Assembly: GCA_020248915.1 (NCBI GenBank)
Contig: JADCGP010000008.1
Span: forward strand, 1-64,000
Length of the DNA: 64,000 nucleotides
Source: Rubrivivax sp.
GTDB taxonomy: Bacteria; Pseudomonadota; Gammaproteobacteria; Burkholderiales; Burkholderiaceae_C
Direction: 5' to 3'
The position numbers and the translations under genes are program-made. This document shows positions 53,854 to 63,052 of this stretch, one piece after another. Position 1 is the stretch's first letter. Each line of letters begins with the position of its first letter. The notes under the pieces were generated by a model. That model had not been told where the DNA came from and made no database searches. It saw only the letters and a program-made list of their open reading frames with translations.

Positions 53854-54924
53854 ATGCAAGCTCTGCGCATCCACGCCGGCCCGCGGGCGCGCGCCCGGCT
53901 GCGCGAGCGCGGTCTGGCGCCGTCCGACGTGCGCCTGGTCCCGGCCGCGGCCGGCGGCCCCAAGGGTCTGGTGCTGAACCCCCTCGACCGCTTCCTGTTC
54001 GGCCACTGGCTGCGCGGCAGCAGCCACGTGGTGCACCTGGCGGGCGCCTCGATCGGCGCCTGGCGCATGGCCTGCGCGACGCTGCCCGACGCCGATGCGG
54101 CGCTGGCGCAGCTGGCCGAGGACTACATCACGCAGAGCTATCCCCACGAGCCGGGCCGCATGCCGACGGCACGCACGGTCTCGCGCCTGTTCTCGGAGAG
54201 GCTGGACCAGCGGCTGGCGGCGCGGGCTGCCGAGATCCTGGCCAGCCCGCGCTACCGGCTGCACGTGTTCACGAGCCGCGGCCGCCACGTGCTGCGGCGG
54301 CCGGGGCGGCTGCGTACGCCGGCGGGCTATCTCGGCGCCTTCGTCAGCAATCTCGTCAGCCGGCGCGCGCTGGGCGGCTGGCTCGAGCGCGTCGTGTTCA
54401 GCGACCCGCGCGAAGCGCTGCCGGTGCCGCTGGCCGACCTGGCGAGCCGAACCTGCGCGCTGACGGCAGCCAACCTGGCGCCGGCGGTGCTGGCCAGCTG
54501 CAGCATCCCCTTCGTGCTCGAGGCGGTGCAGGATCCCCCGGGCGCGCCGCGCGGCGCATACTGGGACGGCGGCATCACCGACTACCACCTGCACCTGGAC
54601 TACGCCGCGATGCCCGAGGGCTTGGTGCTCTACCCGCACTTCGCCTCCCAGGTGGTGCCAGGCTGGCTGGACAAGGCGCTGAAGCACCGGCACCGCGCGA
54701 CGGCTGCGCTGGACAACCTGGTCGTGCTCGCCCCGGCGCCGGAGTGGGTGGCGGGCCTGCCCGGCGGCAAGCTGCCCGATCGCAGCGACTTCCGGCGCTT
54801 CGGCGACGACGAGGCGAGGCGGATGGCGGTGTGGCGTCGGGCGCTGGCCGAGAGCCGGCGGCTGGCCGACGAGTTCGCCGACGCCGTCGCGCGCGGCGGG
54901 CCGATCGAGGCCCGGCCGCTGTGA
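53854..54924 (+). CDS. Patatin-like phospholipase-domain protein
   Basis: 356 aa. N-terminal glycine loop PAAAGGPKGLVL, nucleophile elbow GASIGAWR (GxSxG, Ser about 70) and the catalytic Asp in WDGGITDYH (about 232), giving the patatin Ser-Asp dyad. No signal peptide. 25 bp after tex, so likely cotranscribed. Probable acyl hydrolase; lipid target unknown. Confidence 0.82.
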   Translation: MQALRIHAGPRARARLRERGLAPSDVRLVPAAAGGPKGLVLNPLDRFLFGHWLRGSSHVVHLAGASIGAWRMACATLPDADAALAQLAEDYITQSYPHEPGRMPTARTVSRLFSERLDQRLAARAAEILASPRYRLHVFTSRGRHVLRRPGRLRTPAGYLGAFVSNLVSRRALGGWLERVVFSDPREALPVPLADLASRTCALTAANLAPAVLASCSIPFVLEAVQDPPGAPRGAYWDGGITDYHLHLDYAAMPEGLVLYPHFASQVVPGWLDKALKHRHRATAALDNLVVLAPAPEWVAGLPGGKLPDRSDFRRFGDDEARRMAVWRRALAESRRLADEFADAVARGGPIEARPL

Positions 54925-54940
54925 CCCGCCGCGGGGTCCC

Positions 54941-54961
54941 CCGCCGCGCGGAACGCGGCGG
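54941..54961 (+). terminator. GC-rich hairpin downstream of patatin gene
   Basis: CCGCCGCG and CGCGGCGG form an 8-bp perfect stem around a 5-nt loop, 16 bp after the patatin stop and just before the thrS promoter. No T-run follows, so termination efficiency is uncertain. Confidence 0.45.
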
Positions 54962-54969
54962 CCGACGGC

Positions 54970-54975
54970 TACAAT
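54970..54975 (+). promoter_or_regulatory. Putative -10 box of the thrS operon
   Basis: TACAAT is an A/T-rich hexamer with one mismatch to TATAAT in a GC-rich gap, about 40 bp before the leader-peptide ATG. No convincing -35 hexamer is seen 17 bp upstream. Confidence 0.55.
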
Positions 54976-55015
54976 CACCGCCGTTACTCCTCTCACAAGG
55001 ACCGGGAAAGGCATC

Positions 55016-55060
55016 ATGGTTATGACACCGCGGACTACGCAGCCCGCCACCGGCACCTAG
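55016..55060 (+). CDS. Threonine-rich leader peptide of thrS operon
   Basis: A 14-codon reading frame, MVMTPRTTQPATGT, with GGGAAAGG 4 nt upstream of the ATG. Five of fourteen residues are Thr, using ACA, ACT, ACG and ACC (twice), that is, all four Thr codons. It is followed by mutually exclusive antiterminator and terminator structures and then by thrS. The arrangement is that of classical ribosome-mediated attenuation: shortage of charged tRNA-Thr stalls the ribosome in the leader and lets transcription proceed into the synthetase operon. Confidence 0.78.
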   Translation: MVMTPRTTQPATGT

Positions 55061-55062
55061 CC

Positions 55063-55114
55063 GGCCGCGCCCGCACGTCACGTCCCGCCCCCTGACCTGA
55101 TGCGAAGCGCGGCC
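55063..55114 (+). promoter_or_regulatory. Antiterminator pairing region
   Basis: GGCCGCGC at 55063-55070 is exactly complementary (8 bp) to GCGCGGCC at 55107-55114, which includes most of the left arm of the terminator. The first segment also overlaps a small hairpin CCGGC/GCCGG (50-54 with 60-64 in 550xx) around the leader stop codon, so three alternative structures compete, as expected for an attenuator. Confidence 0.65.
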
Positions 55115-55130
55115 CACGCCGCGCTTTTTT
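55105..55130 (+). terminator. Attenuator terminator before thrS
   Basis: AAGCGCGG (55105-55112) pairs with CCGCGCTT (55119-55126) around a 6-nt loop, with six T from 55125 to 55130. It is a textbook Rho-independent terminator placed 33 bp upstream of the thrS ATG, and inside the transcription unit rather than at its end. Confidence 0.85.
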
Positions 55131-55162
55131 CTTGCCTGTCCGCCAAGAACCCGGAGGACCCG

Positions 55163-57070
55163 ATGCTCCAGATCACGCTGCCCGACGGATCGCGCCGGGC
55201 GTACCCGCAGCCGGTGACGGTGGCCGAGGTGGCTGCCTCGATCGGCCCCGGCCTGGCCAAGGCCGCGCTCGCCGGCAAGGTGGACGGCCGGCTCGTCGAC
55301 ACGAGCTTCGTCATCGAGCGCGATGCGGCGCTGGCCATCGTCACCGACAAGGATGCCGACGGCCTGGAGGTCATCCGCCACGGCACGGCCCACTTGCTGG
55401 CCTACGCGGTGAAGGAGCTGTTTCCCGAGGCCCAGGTGACGATCGGCCCGGTGGTGGACAACGGCTTCTACTACGACTTCGCCTGCAAGCGCCCCTTCAC
55501 GCCCGACGACCTCGCGGCCATCGAGAAGCGCATGGGCGAGCTGGCTGCAAAGAACGAGCCGGTCGTGCGCCGCGTGCTGCCGCGCGACGAGGCGGTGGCC
55601 TACTTCAAGGGCCTCGGCGAGCACTACAAGGCCGAGATCGTCGGCAGCATCCCGGCGGGCGAGGACGTGAGCCTGTACCGCGAGGGCGGCTTCGAGGACC
55701 TCTGTCGTGGCCCGCACGTGCCGAGCACGGGCCGGCTGAAGCACTTCAAGCTGATGAAGGTGGCCGGGGCCTACTGGCGCGGCGACCAGGCCAACGAGCA
55801 GTTGCAGCGCATCTACGGCACGGCCTGGGCGACCAAGGAAGACCTCGCCGCCTACCTGCGCATGCTGGAGGAGGCCGAGAAGCGCGACCACCGGCGGCTC
55901 GGCCGCGAGCTGGACCTCTTCCACCTCGACGAGCACAGCCCGGGCACCGTGTTCTGGCATCCCGGGGGCTGGACGGTGTGGCAGGAGGTCGAGCAGTACA
56001 TGCGCCGCGTGTACCGCGACAACGGCTACCAGGAGGTCAAGGGCCCGCAGATCCTCGACCAGGGCCTGTGGGAGAAGACCGGCCACTGGGACAAGTACCG
56101 GGACAACATGTTCACGACCGAGAGCGAGAAGCGGCACTACGCGCTCAAGCCGATGAACTGCCCGGGTCACATCCTGATCTTCAAGCAGGGCATCAAGAGC
56201 TACCGCGACCTGCCGCTGCGCTACGGCGAGTTCGGCAACTGCCACCGCAACGAGCCCACGGGCGGCCTGCACGGGATCATGCGCGTGCGCGCCTTCACGC
56301 AGGACGACGGCCACATCTTCTGCACCGAGGACATGATCCTGGACGAGTGCGTGGCCTACACGGCGCTGCTGCAGCGCGTGTACCGCGACTTCGGCTTCAC
56401 GGACATCATCTACAAGGTCGCCACCCGGCCCGAGGCCCGCATCGGCAGCGACGCGGTCTGGGACAAGGCAGAGTACGCGCTGATGGAGAGCCTGCGCCGC
56501 TCGGGCTGCGAGTTCGTCATCTCGCCCGGCGAGGGCGCCTTCTACGGCCCGAAGATCGAATACACGCTGAAGGACGCGATCGGGCGGCAGTGGCAGTGCG
56601 GCACGATCCAGGTCGACTTCAGCATGGCCGAGCGCCTGGGGGCCGAGTACGTGGCCGAGGACTCGTCGCGCCGGCACCCGGTGATGCTGCACCGCGCGAT
56701 CGTCGGCAGCCTCGAGCGCTTCATCGGGATCCTGATCGAGCAGCACGCCGGCGCGCTGCCGGTCTGGCTCGCGCCGACCCAGGTGGTGGTGGCCTGCATC
56801 AGCGAGGGCCAGGCGGCCCACGCGGAGGCTGTCGCGAAATCGCTGCAAAAACAAGGAGTTAGGGCCAAGGCCGATTTGCGCCCGGAGAAGATCACGTATA
56901 AGATCCGCGAGCATTCCATGCAAAAGGTGCCGTACATCCTGGTCGTCGGCGACAAGGAGAAGGCGAACGGCACCGTTGCGGTGCGCGCCCGGGGCAACCT
57001 GGACCTGGGGGCGATGGCGCAGCAGGCCTTCCTTGAGAAGGTGCTCTCCGACATTGCTTCCAAGGCCTAG
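55163..57070 (+). CDS. thrS: Threonyl-tRNA synthetase
   Basis: 635 aa class II synthetase. TGS domain (about 1-62, [11 protein letters not shown]), editing domain with [12 protein letters not shown] and the catalytic core with GLWEKTGHW, zinc-ligand Cys in MNCPGHI, motif 2 [23 protein letters not shown] and motif 3 [18 protein letters not shown]-terminal anticodon-binding domain. ATG at 55163 with GGAGG 5 nt upstream. First structural gene of the translation operon and downstream of the Thr-rich leader and terminator. Confidence 0.97.
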   Translation: MLQITLPDGSRRAYPQPVTVAEVAASIGPGLAKAALAGKVDGRLVDTSFVIERDAALAIVTDKDADGLEVIRHGTAHLLAYAVKELFPEAQVTIGPVVDNGFYYDFACKRPFTPDDLAAIEKRMGELAAKNEPVVRRVLPRDEAVAYFKGLGEHYKAEIVGSIPAGEDVSLYREGGFEDLCRGPHVPSTGRLKHFKLMKVAGAYWRGDQANEQLQRIYGTAWATKEDLAAYLRMLEEAEKRDHRRLGRELDLFHLDEHSPGTVFWHPGGWTVWQEVEQYMRRVYRDNGYQEVKGPQILDQGLWEKTGHWDKYRDNMFTTESEKRHYALKPMNCPGHILIFKQGIKSYRDLPLRYGEFGNCHRNEPTGGLHGIMRVRAFTQDDGHIFCTEDMILDECVAYTALLQRVYRDFGFTDIIYKVATRPEARIGSDAVWDKAEYALMESLRRSGCEFVISPGEGAFYGPKIEYTLKDAIGRQWQCGTIQVDFSMAERLGAEYVAEDSSRRHPVMLHRAIVGSLERFIGILIEQHAGALPVWLAPTQVVVACISEGQAAHAEAVAKSLQKQGVRAKADLRPEKITYKIREHSMQKVPYILVVGDKEKANGTVAVRARGNLDLGAMAQQAFLEKVLSDIASKA

Positions 57071-57144
57071 GACGCCGCGCGGCGCGCTTTTCGTCGTGTG
57101 TGGCCGGCCTGCTTCGCCTGCGGGTGGCCCGAGGAGTTCCCGCC

Positions 57145-57693
57145 ATCGCTACCTTCATGGACCGGCGCATCCCGAATGCGGAGCGCAAGCACAGGCTCAA
57201 TCGCGAAATCATGGTGCCGCAGGTGCGGCTCAACGGGGTCGAGAACGAGCCGCTGGGCATCGTGCCCACCCACGAAGCGTTGCGGATGGCAGGTGAACTG
57301 GACGTGGACTTGGTCGAGATCGCAGCCACCGCGGACCCCCCGGTCTGCCGGCTGATGGACTACGGCAAGTTCAAGTACCAGGAGCAGAAGAAGGCGGCGG
57401 AGGCCAAGGCCAAGCAGAAGGTCATCGAGGTCAAGGAGGTCAAGTTCCGACCCGGCACCGACGACAACGACTACGACATCAAGATGCGCAACCTGCGCCG
57501 CTTCATCGCCGAGGATGGCGACAAGGGCAAGGTGACGCTGCGGTTCCGGGGACGCGAGATCACCCACCAGGACCTCGGCATGCGGATGTTGGAGCGCATC
57601 CGCGACGAGCTGGCCGACGTCGCGGTGGTCGAGCACATGCCCAAGCTCGAAGGGCGCCAGATGATCATGGTGCTGGCGCCGAAGAGGAAGTGA
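57145..57693 (+). CDS. infC: Translation initiation factor IF-3, probable ATC start
   Basis: 182 aa. IF-3 N-domain ([27 protein letters not shown]), linker [19 protein letters not shown] and C-domain [19 protein letters not shown]. The best start is ATC at 57145 (reading I/M-A-T-F-M-D-R-R): the only strong Shine-Dalgarno, GAGGAG at 57131-57136, is 8 nt upstream. GTG at 57100 would add 15 atypical residues; ATG at 57157 would be 20 nt from the site and trims the start. E. coli infC uses AUU for autoregulation by IF-3, so a rare start here is coherent. Confidence 0.93.
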   Translation: MATFMDRRIPNAERKHRLNREIMVPQVRLNGVENEPLGIVPTHEALRMAGELDVDLVEIAATADPPVCRLMDYGKFKYQEQKKAAEAKAKQKVIEVKEVKFRPGTDDNDYDIKMRNLRRFIAEDGDKGKVTLRFRGREITHQDLGMRMLERIRDELADVAVVEHMPKLEGRQMIMVLAPKRK

Positions 57694-57817
57694 GACAGCG
57701 GAGTTCCGTGCGGACGGCGGCAGGCAGCCGGCGTCCGGGCGGCCACAAGCCGCTGCAGGCCATCAAGCACGCCGCGTTGCGGTGTCGCCTGCAGACGGCA
57801 GCAAAGAAGGAGCAGCA

Positions 57818-58021
57818 ATGCCCAAGATGAAGACCAAGAGCGGGGCGAAGAAGCGCTTCCGCGTGCGTCCGGGCGGCACCGTCAAGCGGGGCCAAGCCTA
57901 CAAGCGGCACATCCTGACGAAGAAGAGCACCACCCGCAAGCGGCACCTGAGGGGTCCGGCCAACGTGCACGAGACCAACATGGGCCACATGGCGGCGATG
58001 TTGCCCTTCGCGGGCCTCTGA
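57818..58021 (+). CDS. rpmI: Ribosomal protein bL35
   Basis: 67 aa, very basic, with the bL35 pattern [16 protein letters not shown] and [21 protein letters not shown] precedes the ATG. The 124-bp gap after infC holds no gene; it may carry regulatory RNA, as L20 control acts upstream of rpmI in E. coli, but I see no convincing structure. Confidence 0.96.
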   Translation: MPKMKTKSGAKKRFRVRPGGTVKRGQAYKRHILTKKSTTRKRHLRGPANVHETNMGHMAAMLPFAGL

Positions 58022-58049
58022 GCGCCACGGACCACCAAGGAGCACACCC

Positions 58050-58406
58050 ATGCCACGCGTCAAACGCGGCGTCACAGCGCACGCCCGCCACAAGAAGGTT
58101 CTCGCCCTCGCCAAGGGTTTCCGGGGCCGTCGCAAGAACGTCTTCCGCATCGCCAAGCAGGCGGTGATGAAGGCCGGCCAGTACGCCTACCGCGACCGCC
58201 GCACCCGCAAGCGCGTCTTCCGGCAGCTCTGGATCGCGCGCATCAACGCTGCCAGCCGGGCCGCGGGCCTGACCTACAGCCGCTTCATGGCCGGCCTGAA
58301 GAAGGCGCAGATCGACATCGACCGCAAGGTGCTGGCCGACCTGGCCGTGCACGACCCGGCCGGTTTCGAGAGCATCGTCGCCAAGGTGAAGGCCCAGCTG
58401 ACCTGA
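58050..58406 (+). CDS. rplT: Ribosomal protein bL20
   Basis: 118 aa, the usual length. Family sequence [47 protein letters not shown] and [26 protein letters not shown] upstream of the ATG, 28 bp after rpmI. Confidence 0.97.
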   Translation: MPRVKRGVTAHARHKKVLALAKGFRGRRKNVFRIAKQAVMKAGQYAYRDRRTRKRVFRQLWIARINAASRAAGLTYSRFMAGLKKAQIDIDRKVLADLAVHDPAGFESIVAKVKAQLT

Positions 58407-58412
58407 TCTCCC

Positions 58413-58444
58413 GCCGCGGGCCGGCCGCAGCGGCGGCCCGCGGC
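58413..58444 (+). other. 11-bp GC-rich hairpin between rplT and pheS
   Basis: GCCGCGGGCCG and CGGCCCGCGGC form a perfect 11-bp stem with a 10-nt loop directly after rplT. No T-tract; it may stabilise the 3' end of the ribosomal-protein part of the message. Confidence 0.5.
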
Positions 58445-58455
58445 GCAGCGCACGG

Positions 58456-58480
58456 AGGCCGTCACCGCGAGGGGCGGCCT
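58456..58480 (+). terminator. Weak terminator between rplT and pheS
   Basis: AGGCCG (58456-58461) pairs with CGGCCT (58475-58480), followed by a T-rich TTGTCTTTG. It probably lowers readthrough into pheST. No Phe-rich leader peptide with a start codon precedes it. Confidence 0.5.
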
Positions 58481-58512
58481 TTGTCTTTGTCCATCGCGAA
58501 CGAGCGCGACCC

Positions 58513-59568
58513 ATGAACGATCTCGACTCCCTGGTCGACGCCGCACGCGCCGAGTTCGCACAGGCGCCGACCCCGGCCGAACTGGAGAACGCCAAGGCGC
58601 GTTACCTGGGCAAGGCCGGCCGTGTCACCGACCTGATGAAGACGCTGGCCGCGCTCGCGCCCGACCTGCGCAAGGCGCGCGGCGCCGAGATCAACGCCGC
58701 CAAGGGCGCCATCGAGGCCGCGCTGCAGGCCCGGCGCGACGCGCTGGCGGCCGCCGAGCTGGAGGCCCAGCTTCGCGCCGAGGCGCTGGACGTCACGCTG
58801 CCCGGCCGCGGCCGGGCCACTGGCGGACTGCACCCGGTCAGCCGCACCATCGAGCGCATCGAGGCCATCTTCGCGAGCATGGGCTTCGACGTGGCCGAGG
58901 GCCCCGAGATCGAGACCGACTGGATGAGCTTCACTGCGCTGAACAACCCGGAGAACCATCCGGCGCGGTCGATGCAGGACACCTTCTATGTCGACCTCAA
59001 GGACGCCGAGGGGCGCTGGCTGAACCTGCGCCCGCACACGAGCCCGATGCAGGTGCGCTACGCGCGTGCGCATGCCGCGCGGCACGCCGACGCCGTGGCC
59101 GGCGGCGCGAGGATGCCCGAGATCCGCGTCATTGCGCCGGGCCGGACCTACCGGGTGGACAGCGACGCCACCCACTCGCCGATGTTTCATCAGTGCGAGG
59201 GCCTGTGGATCGGCGAGAACGTCTCGTTCAAGGACCTGAAGGTGGTCTTCATCGCCTTCGTGCGCGAGTTCTTCGAGACCGACGACTTCGACGTCCGCTT
59301 TCGCCCGAGCTTCTTCCCGTTCACCGAGCCGAGCGCCGAGATCGACATCGCGTTCCGCAGCGGGCCGCTGGCCGGGCGCTGGCTCGAGGTGGCCGGCTCC
59401 GGCCAGGTCCACCCGGCGGTGGTGCGCAACTTCGGCCTCGACCCCGAGACCCACATCGGCTTCGCCTTCGGCATGGGTCCGGACCGGCTGGCGATGCTGC
59501 GCTACGGCATCGACGACCTGCGGCTGATGTTCGAGGGCGACCTGCGCTTCCTGGCGCAGTTCCGCTGA
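58513..59568 (+). CDS. pheS: Phenylalanyl-tRNA synthetase alpha subunit
   Basis: 351 aa. N-terminal coiled coil ([11 protein letters not shown]...[16 protein letters not shown]) and class II core with [33 protein letters not shown] and [18 protein letters not shown] (motif 3). Forms an alpha2beta2 enzyme with PheT encoded next, 29 bp downstream. Confidence 0.96.
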   Translation: MNDLDSLVDAARAEFAQAPTPAELENAKARYLGKAGRVTDLMKTLAALAPDLRKARGAEINAAKGAIEAALQARRDALAAAELEAQLRAEALDVTLPGRGRATGGLHPVSRTIERIEAIFASMGFDVAEGPEIETDWMSFTALNNPENHPARSMQDTFYVDLKDAEGRWLNLRPHTSPMQVRYARAHAARHADAVAGGARMPEIRVIAPGRTYRVDSDATHSPMFHQCEGLWIGENVSFKDLKVVFIAFVREFFETDDFDVRFRPSFFPFTEPSAEIDIAFRSGPLAGRWLEVAGSGQVHPAVVRNFGLDPETHIGFAFGMGPDRLAMLRYGIDDLRLMFEGDLRFLAQFR

Positions 59569-59597
59569 GTCCCACCGCACCCACCCGCGAGCAAGCG

Positions 59598-62012
59598 ATG
59601 CAATTCCCCGAGTCGTGGTTGCGCGAGTTCTGCGATCCGCCGCTGTCGACGCGCCAGCTGGCCGAGCTGCTGACGATGTCCGGCTTCGAGGTCGAGCAGC
59701 TCGAGCCCGTGGCGCCGCCGTTCTCCGGCGTCGTCGTGGCCGAGATCGTCGAGGCGGTGCCGCATCCGCAGGCCGACCGCCTGCGCGTGTGCAAGGTGCG
59801 CACCGGTGCCGGCGAGCCGCTGCAGGTGGTGTGCGGTGCGCCGAACGCGCGCGCCGGCCTGAAGGCGCCGCTGGCGACGGTGGGTGCCGTGCTGCCGCCC
59901 GGGGCCGACGGCAAGCCGCTTTCGATCGGCGTCGGCAGGCTGCGCGGGGTCGACAGCTTCGGCATGCTGTGCTCGGCGCGCGAGCTCGGCATCTCCGAGG
60001 ACAGCGCCGGCCTGCTGGAGCTGCCCGCCGACGCCCCGGTGGGTGCGTCGCTGCGCGAGCACCTCGCGCTCGACGACACGATCTTCACGCTGAAGCTCAC
60101 GCCCAACCTCGCGCACGCGCTGTCGGTGCATGGCATCGCGCGCGAGGTCTCGGCGCTCACTGGCGCGCCCCTGCGCACGCCGCGCATCGCGCCAGTGCCG
60201 CCGAAGCACGCGCAGCGGCTGCCCGTCGAGGTGCAGGCGAGCGACCTGTGCGGCCGCTTCTCCGGCCGCGTCGTGCGCGGCGTCGACCCGGCGGCCCGGA
60301 CACCGCGCTGGATGGTCGACCGGCTGGCGCGCTGCGGGCAGCGCAGCGTCACGGCGCTGGTCGACATCTCGAACTACGTGATGTTCGAGTACGGCCGTCC
60401 GTCGCACATCTTCGACCTCGACAAGATCCGCGACCGGCTCGTCGTGCGCTGGGGCCGGCCGGGCGAGACGCTCGCGCTGCTCAACGGCAACACGATCGAG
60501 CTCGACGCGCAGGTGGGCGTGATCGCCGACGCCGAGCGCGCCGAGTCGCTGGCGGGCATCATGGGCGGCGACGCCACCGCGGTGAGTGATGGCACGCGCA
60601 ACGTCTACGTCGAGGCCGCGTTCTGGTGGCCCGAGGCCGTGCAGGGCCGGTCGCGCCGCTTCGGCTTCGCCACGGACGCCGGCCACCGCTTCGAGCGCGG
60701 CGTCGACCCGGCGCTGACGGTCGAGCACATCGAACGCATCACGCAGCTGATCCTCGACATCTGCGGCGGCGAGGCCGGGCCGATGGACGACCAGATCCTG
60801 GCCCTGCCCGAGGCGCGGCCGGTCACGCTGCGCGTGGCGCGCGCCTCGAAGGTGATCGGGATGCCGGTGACGCAGGTCGAATGCGCCAGCGTGTTCCGCC
60901 GCCTCGGGCTGCCCTGCGTCGAGGCCGAGGGCACGCTGACCGTGACGCCGCCGAGCTGGCGCTTCGACCTGGCGCTGGAGGAGGACCTGATCGAGGAGGT
61001 CGCTCGCGTCATCGGCTTCGACAAGCTGCCCGCGACCGCGCCGCTGGCGCCGCTGCTGGCACGGGTGCGGCGCGAGGAGTCGCGGCATCCGAATGCGCTG
61101 CGGCACGCACTGGCCGGCCTGGGCTACCAGGAGACCATCAACTTCGGGTTCGTCGAGGAGCGCTGGGAGCGCGAGCTGGCCGGCAACCCCGAGCCGATCC
61201 GGGTGCTGAACCCGATCGCCGCCCCGCTGGCCGTGATGCGCTCCAGCCTGCTCGGCAGCCTCGTCGGCGTGCTGAAGACCAACCTCGCGCGCCGCGCCAA
61301 CCGCGTCCGTGTGTTCGAGATCGGGCGCGTCTTCCTGCGCAACCCGGCGGCGCCGGACGGCCCGCTCGCGGTGGCCGGGGTGGACCAGCCGGTCCGGGTG
61401 GCCGCGCTGGCCTGGGGCCCGAGCGCGCCGCTGCAGTGGGGCCTGAAGGAGCGAGCGGTCGACTTCTTCGACGTCAAGGGGGACCTCGAGGCCCTCCTCG
61501 CGCCGCGGGTGGCGCGTTTCGTCCCGGCTGAGCACCCAGCGCTTCACCCTGGCCGTTCGGCGCGCGTGGAGCTCGATGGCCGTCCGGTGGGCTTCGTCGG
61601 CGAGCTGCACCCGCGCTGGCGCCAGGCCTACGAGCTTCCGCAGCCGCCGGTGCTGTTCGAGCTCGAGCTCGATGCGCTGCTGGCGCGCCCGCTGCCATCG
61701 TTCACGCCGCTGCCGCGGCAGCAGGGCGTGGCGCGCGATGTCGCGCTGGTGCTGCGCGCGGACATTCCCCAATCCGCCGTGGCGCAGTGCCTGTGCGACG
61801 ATCCGGCGGCCCTCGTACGCGGAGCGACGCTGTTCGACCTGTACGATCCGGCGCAGCCGCAGGCAGGCATCGGCGCGGGGGAGCGCAGCCTTGCGTACCG
61901 GCTGGAGTTGCGCGACGACGCGGCCACGCTGACCGACGCGCGCATCGACGCGGCTGTCGCTGCGGCCGTGGCGCGCGTGCAGTCCGCGCTCGGGGCGCGG
62001 CTGCGGGGTTGA
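59598..62012 (+). CDS. pheT: Phenylalanyl-tRNA synthetase beta subunit
   Basis: 804 aa. N-terminal tRNA-binding EMAP-like domain (VVVAEIVEAVPHPQADRLRVCKV, VVCGAPNAR), B3/B4 editing region (VTALVDISNYVMFEYGRPSHIFD), B5 domain, core with ETINFGFVEERWE and a C-terminal anticodon-binding ferredoxin-like domain (QGVARDVALVL). ATG at 59598; length typical (about 800). Confidence 0.96.
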   Translation: MQFPESWLREFCDPPLSTRQLAELLTMSGFEVEQLEPVAPPFSGVVVAEIVEAVPHPQADRLRVCKVRTGAGEPLQVVCGAPNARAGLKAPLATVGAVLPPGADGKPLSIGVGRLRGVDSFGMLCSARELGISEDSAGLLELPADAPVGASLREHLALDDTIFTLKLTPNLAHALSVHGIAREVSALTGAPLRTPRIAPVPPKHAQRLPVEVQASDLCGRFSGRVVRGVDPAARTPRWMVDRLARCGQRSVTALVDISNYVMFEYGRPSHIFDLDKIRDRLVVRWGRPGETLALLNGNTIELDAQVGVIADAERAESLAGIMGGDATAVSDGTRNVYVEAAFWWPEAVQGRSRRFGFATDAGHRFERGVDPALTVEHIERITQLILDICGGEAGPMDDQILALPEARPVTLRVARASKVIGMPVTQVECASVFRRLGLPCVEAEGTLTVTPPSWRFDLALEEDLIEEVARVIGFDKLPATAPLAPLLARVRREESRHPNALRHALAGLGYQETINFGFVEERWERELAGNPEPIRVLNPIAAPLAVMRSSLLGSLVGVLKTNLARRANRVRVFEIGRVFLRNPAAPDGPLAVAGVDQPVRVAALAWGPSAPLQWGLKERAVDFFDVKGDLEALLAPRVARFVPAEHPALHPGRSARVELDGRPVGFVGELHPRWRQAYELPQPPVLFELELDALLARPLPSFTPLPRQQGVARDVALVLRADIPQSAVAQCLCDDPAALVRGATLFDLYDPAQPQAGIGAGERSLAYRLELRDDAATLTDARIDAAVAAAVARVQSALGARLRG

Positions 62013-62048
62013 GGGCCTGGAGGCGGCGGGACGGCGAGGAGGGCGGTG

Positions 62049-62438
62049 GTGGCGGACAAGGACGACATCGGGGCTGCGGCCCGCGACGGCGAGCACCGCG
62101 CGGCGGTCGTGCTGCCCTCGCTGGAGACGCCCACGCTCACCAAGGCGGAACTGGCCGAGATGCTGTTCGACCGCCTCGGGCTGAACAAGCGCGAGAGCAA
62201 GGACATGGTCGAGGCCTTCTACGAGATCGTGCGCGGCGCGCTCGTCTCCGGCCAGGACGTCAAGCTCTCGGGCTTCGGCAACTTCAACATCCGGCGCAAG
62301 GCGCCGCGCCCGGGTCGCAACCCGCGGACTGGCGAGTCGATCCCGATCGACGCCCGTCAGGTGGTCACGTTCCACGCCAGCCACAAGCTGAAGTCGATCG
62401 TGCAGGGCGACACGTCGCTCGGCGAGGACTTCGAGTAG
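62049..62438 (+). CDS. ihfA: Integration host factor alpha subunit
   Basis: 129 aa (130 from GTG at 62046). Start at the second GTG is preferred because AGGAGG (62037-62042) is then 6 nt away. The IHF-alpha core begins at about residue 29 ([37 protein letters not shown]), with [26 protein letters not shown] (DNA-intercalating Pro) and [10 protein letters not shown]. An about 28-residue N-terminal extension is absent from E. coli IHF-alpha (99 aa). It follows pheT as in many proteobacteria. Confidence 0.93.
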   Translation: MADKDDIGAAARDGEHRAAVVLPSLETPTLTKAELAEMLFDRLGLNKRESKDMVEAFYEIVRGALVSGQDVKLSGFGNFNIRRKAPRPGRNPRTGESIPIDARQVVTFHASHKLKSIVQGDTSLGEDFE

Positions 62439-62472
62439 AGTCTGCAAGAGCTAACCGATCCCATTGATTTCA

Positions 62473-62931
62473 ATGGAGAAGTTTCTGCCGCCCATCCCCG
62501 CGAAGCGGTACTTCACGATCGGTGAGGTCAGCGAGCTGTGCGGAGTCAAGCCGTACGTGCTGCGCTACTGGGAGCAAGAGTTCGCGCAGCTCAAGCCGAT
62601 GAAGCGGCGCGGCAACCGGCGCTACTACCAGCATCACGAGGTGCTGCTCGTGCGGCGGATTCGCGAGCTGCTCTACGACGAGGGCTTCACCATCAGTGGC
62701 GCGCGCAACCGGCTCGGCGACGGCGCTGCCGCCGGGGCGGCCGGCAGCGCGCCACGGCCGGCGCGCGCCGCCCCGCCGGGCGCCCGCACTGCGCCGCAGG
62801 TGGCCGCGGCGATGGCGGCGCTGTCGGCGCCCAGCGCTGCGGTGGCGGCGGTGCCGGTCGCCGTAGAGCCGTTGCACGTCGACGCGTTGCGCGCTGAACT
62901 CATGTCGATCCGCAACCTTCTGGGCGACTGA
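62473..62931 (+). CDS. MerR-family regulator linked to ihfA
   Basis: 152 aa from ATG 62473 (a TTG at 62464 is possible). MerR winged helix: AKRYFTIGEVSELCGVKPYVLRYWEQEF and NRRYYQHHEVLLVRRIRELLYDEGFTISGARNRL. The rest is Ala/Pro-rich low complexity with a short C-terminal helix (VDALRAELMSIRNLLGD), and there is no Cys for metal sensing. The usual small MerR gene downstream of ihfA; ligand unknown. Confidence 0.9.
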   Translation: MEKFLPPIPAKRYFTIGEVSELCGVKPYVLRYWEQEFAQLKPMKRRGNRRYYQHHEVLLVRRIRELLYDEGFTISGARNRLGDGAAAGAAGSAPRPARAAPPGARTAPQVAAAMAALSAPSAAVAAVPVAVEPLHVDALRAELMSIRNLLGD

Positions 62932-62950
62932 GCTGCCGCCGGGCGGGGCC

Positions 62951-62956
62951 TATAAT
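62951..62956 (+). promoter_or_regulatory. -10 box of tRNA-Pro
   Basis: A consensus TATAAT 12 bp before the mature 5' end of tRNA-Pro, in an otherwise GC-rich gap. The -35 region is weak. Confidence 0.75.
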
Positions 62957-62968
62957 CTTGGCTTTCGT

Positions 62969-63045
62969 CGGGGTGTAGCGCAGCCTGGTAGCGCACTTGC
63001 ATGGGGTGCAAGGGGTCGCGAGTTCGAATCCCGCCACCCCGACCA
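62969..63045 (+). tRNA. tRNA-Pro (anticodon GGG)
   Basis: 77 nt. Acceptor stem CGGGGTG (62969-62975) pairs with CACCCCG (63035-63041); the T-loop has GTTCGAATC; the anticodon stem CTTGC/GCAAG encloses the loop ATGGGGT with anticodon GGG at 63003-63005. The 3' ACCA is encoded. The C at position 1 and the GGG anticodon are typical of bacterial proline tRNA. Confidence 0.95.
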
Positions 63046-63052
63046 AGAAAAT

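Noticed and set aside
53854-54924. Patatin-like protein as a secreted toxin
   Set aside because: No signal peptide, no immunity or secretion gene next to it, and it sits directly downstream of tex; an ordinary cytosolic acyl hydrolase is simpler.
54925-55162. T-box type tRNA-sensing leader before thrS
   Set aside because: No T-box sequence or specifier-loop architecture; the leader peptide plus terminator explains the region, and T-boxes are not expected in this group.
58407-58512. Possible Phe-rich leader peptide (pheM-like) before pheS
   Set aside because: TTTGTCTTTGTC reads Phe-Val-Phe-Val in one frame, but no start codon with a ribosome site precedes it and the frame runs into pheS.
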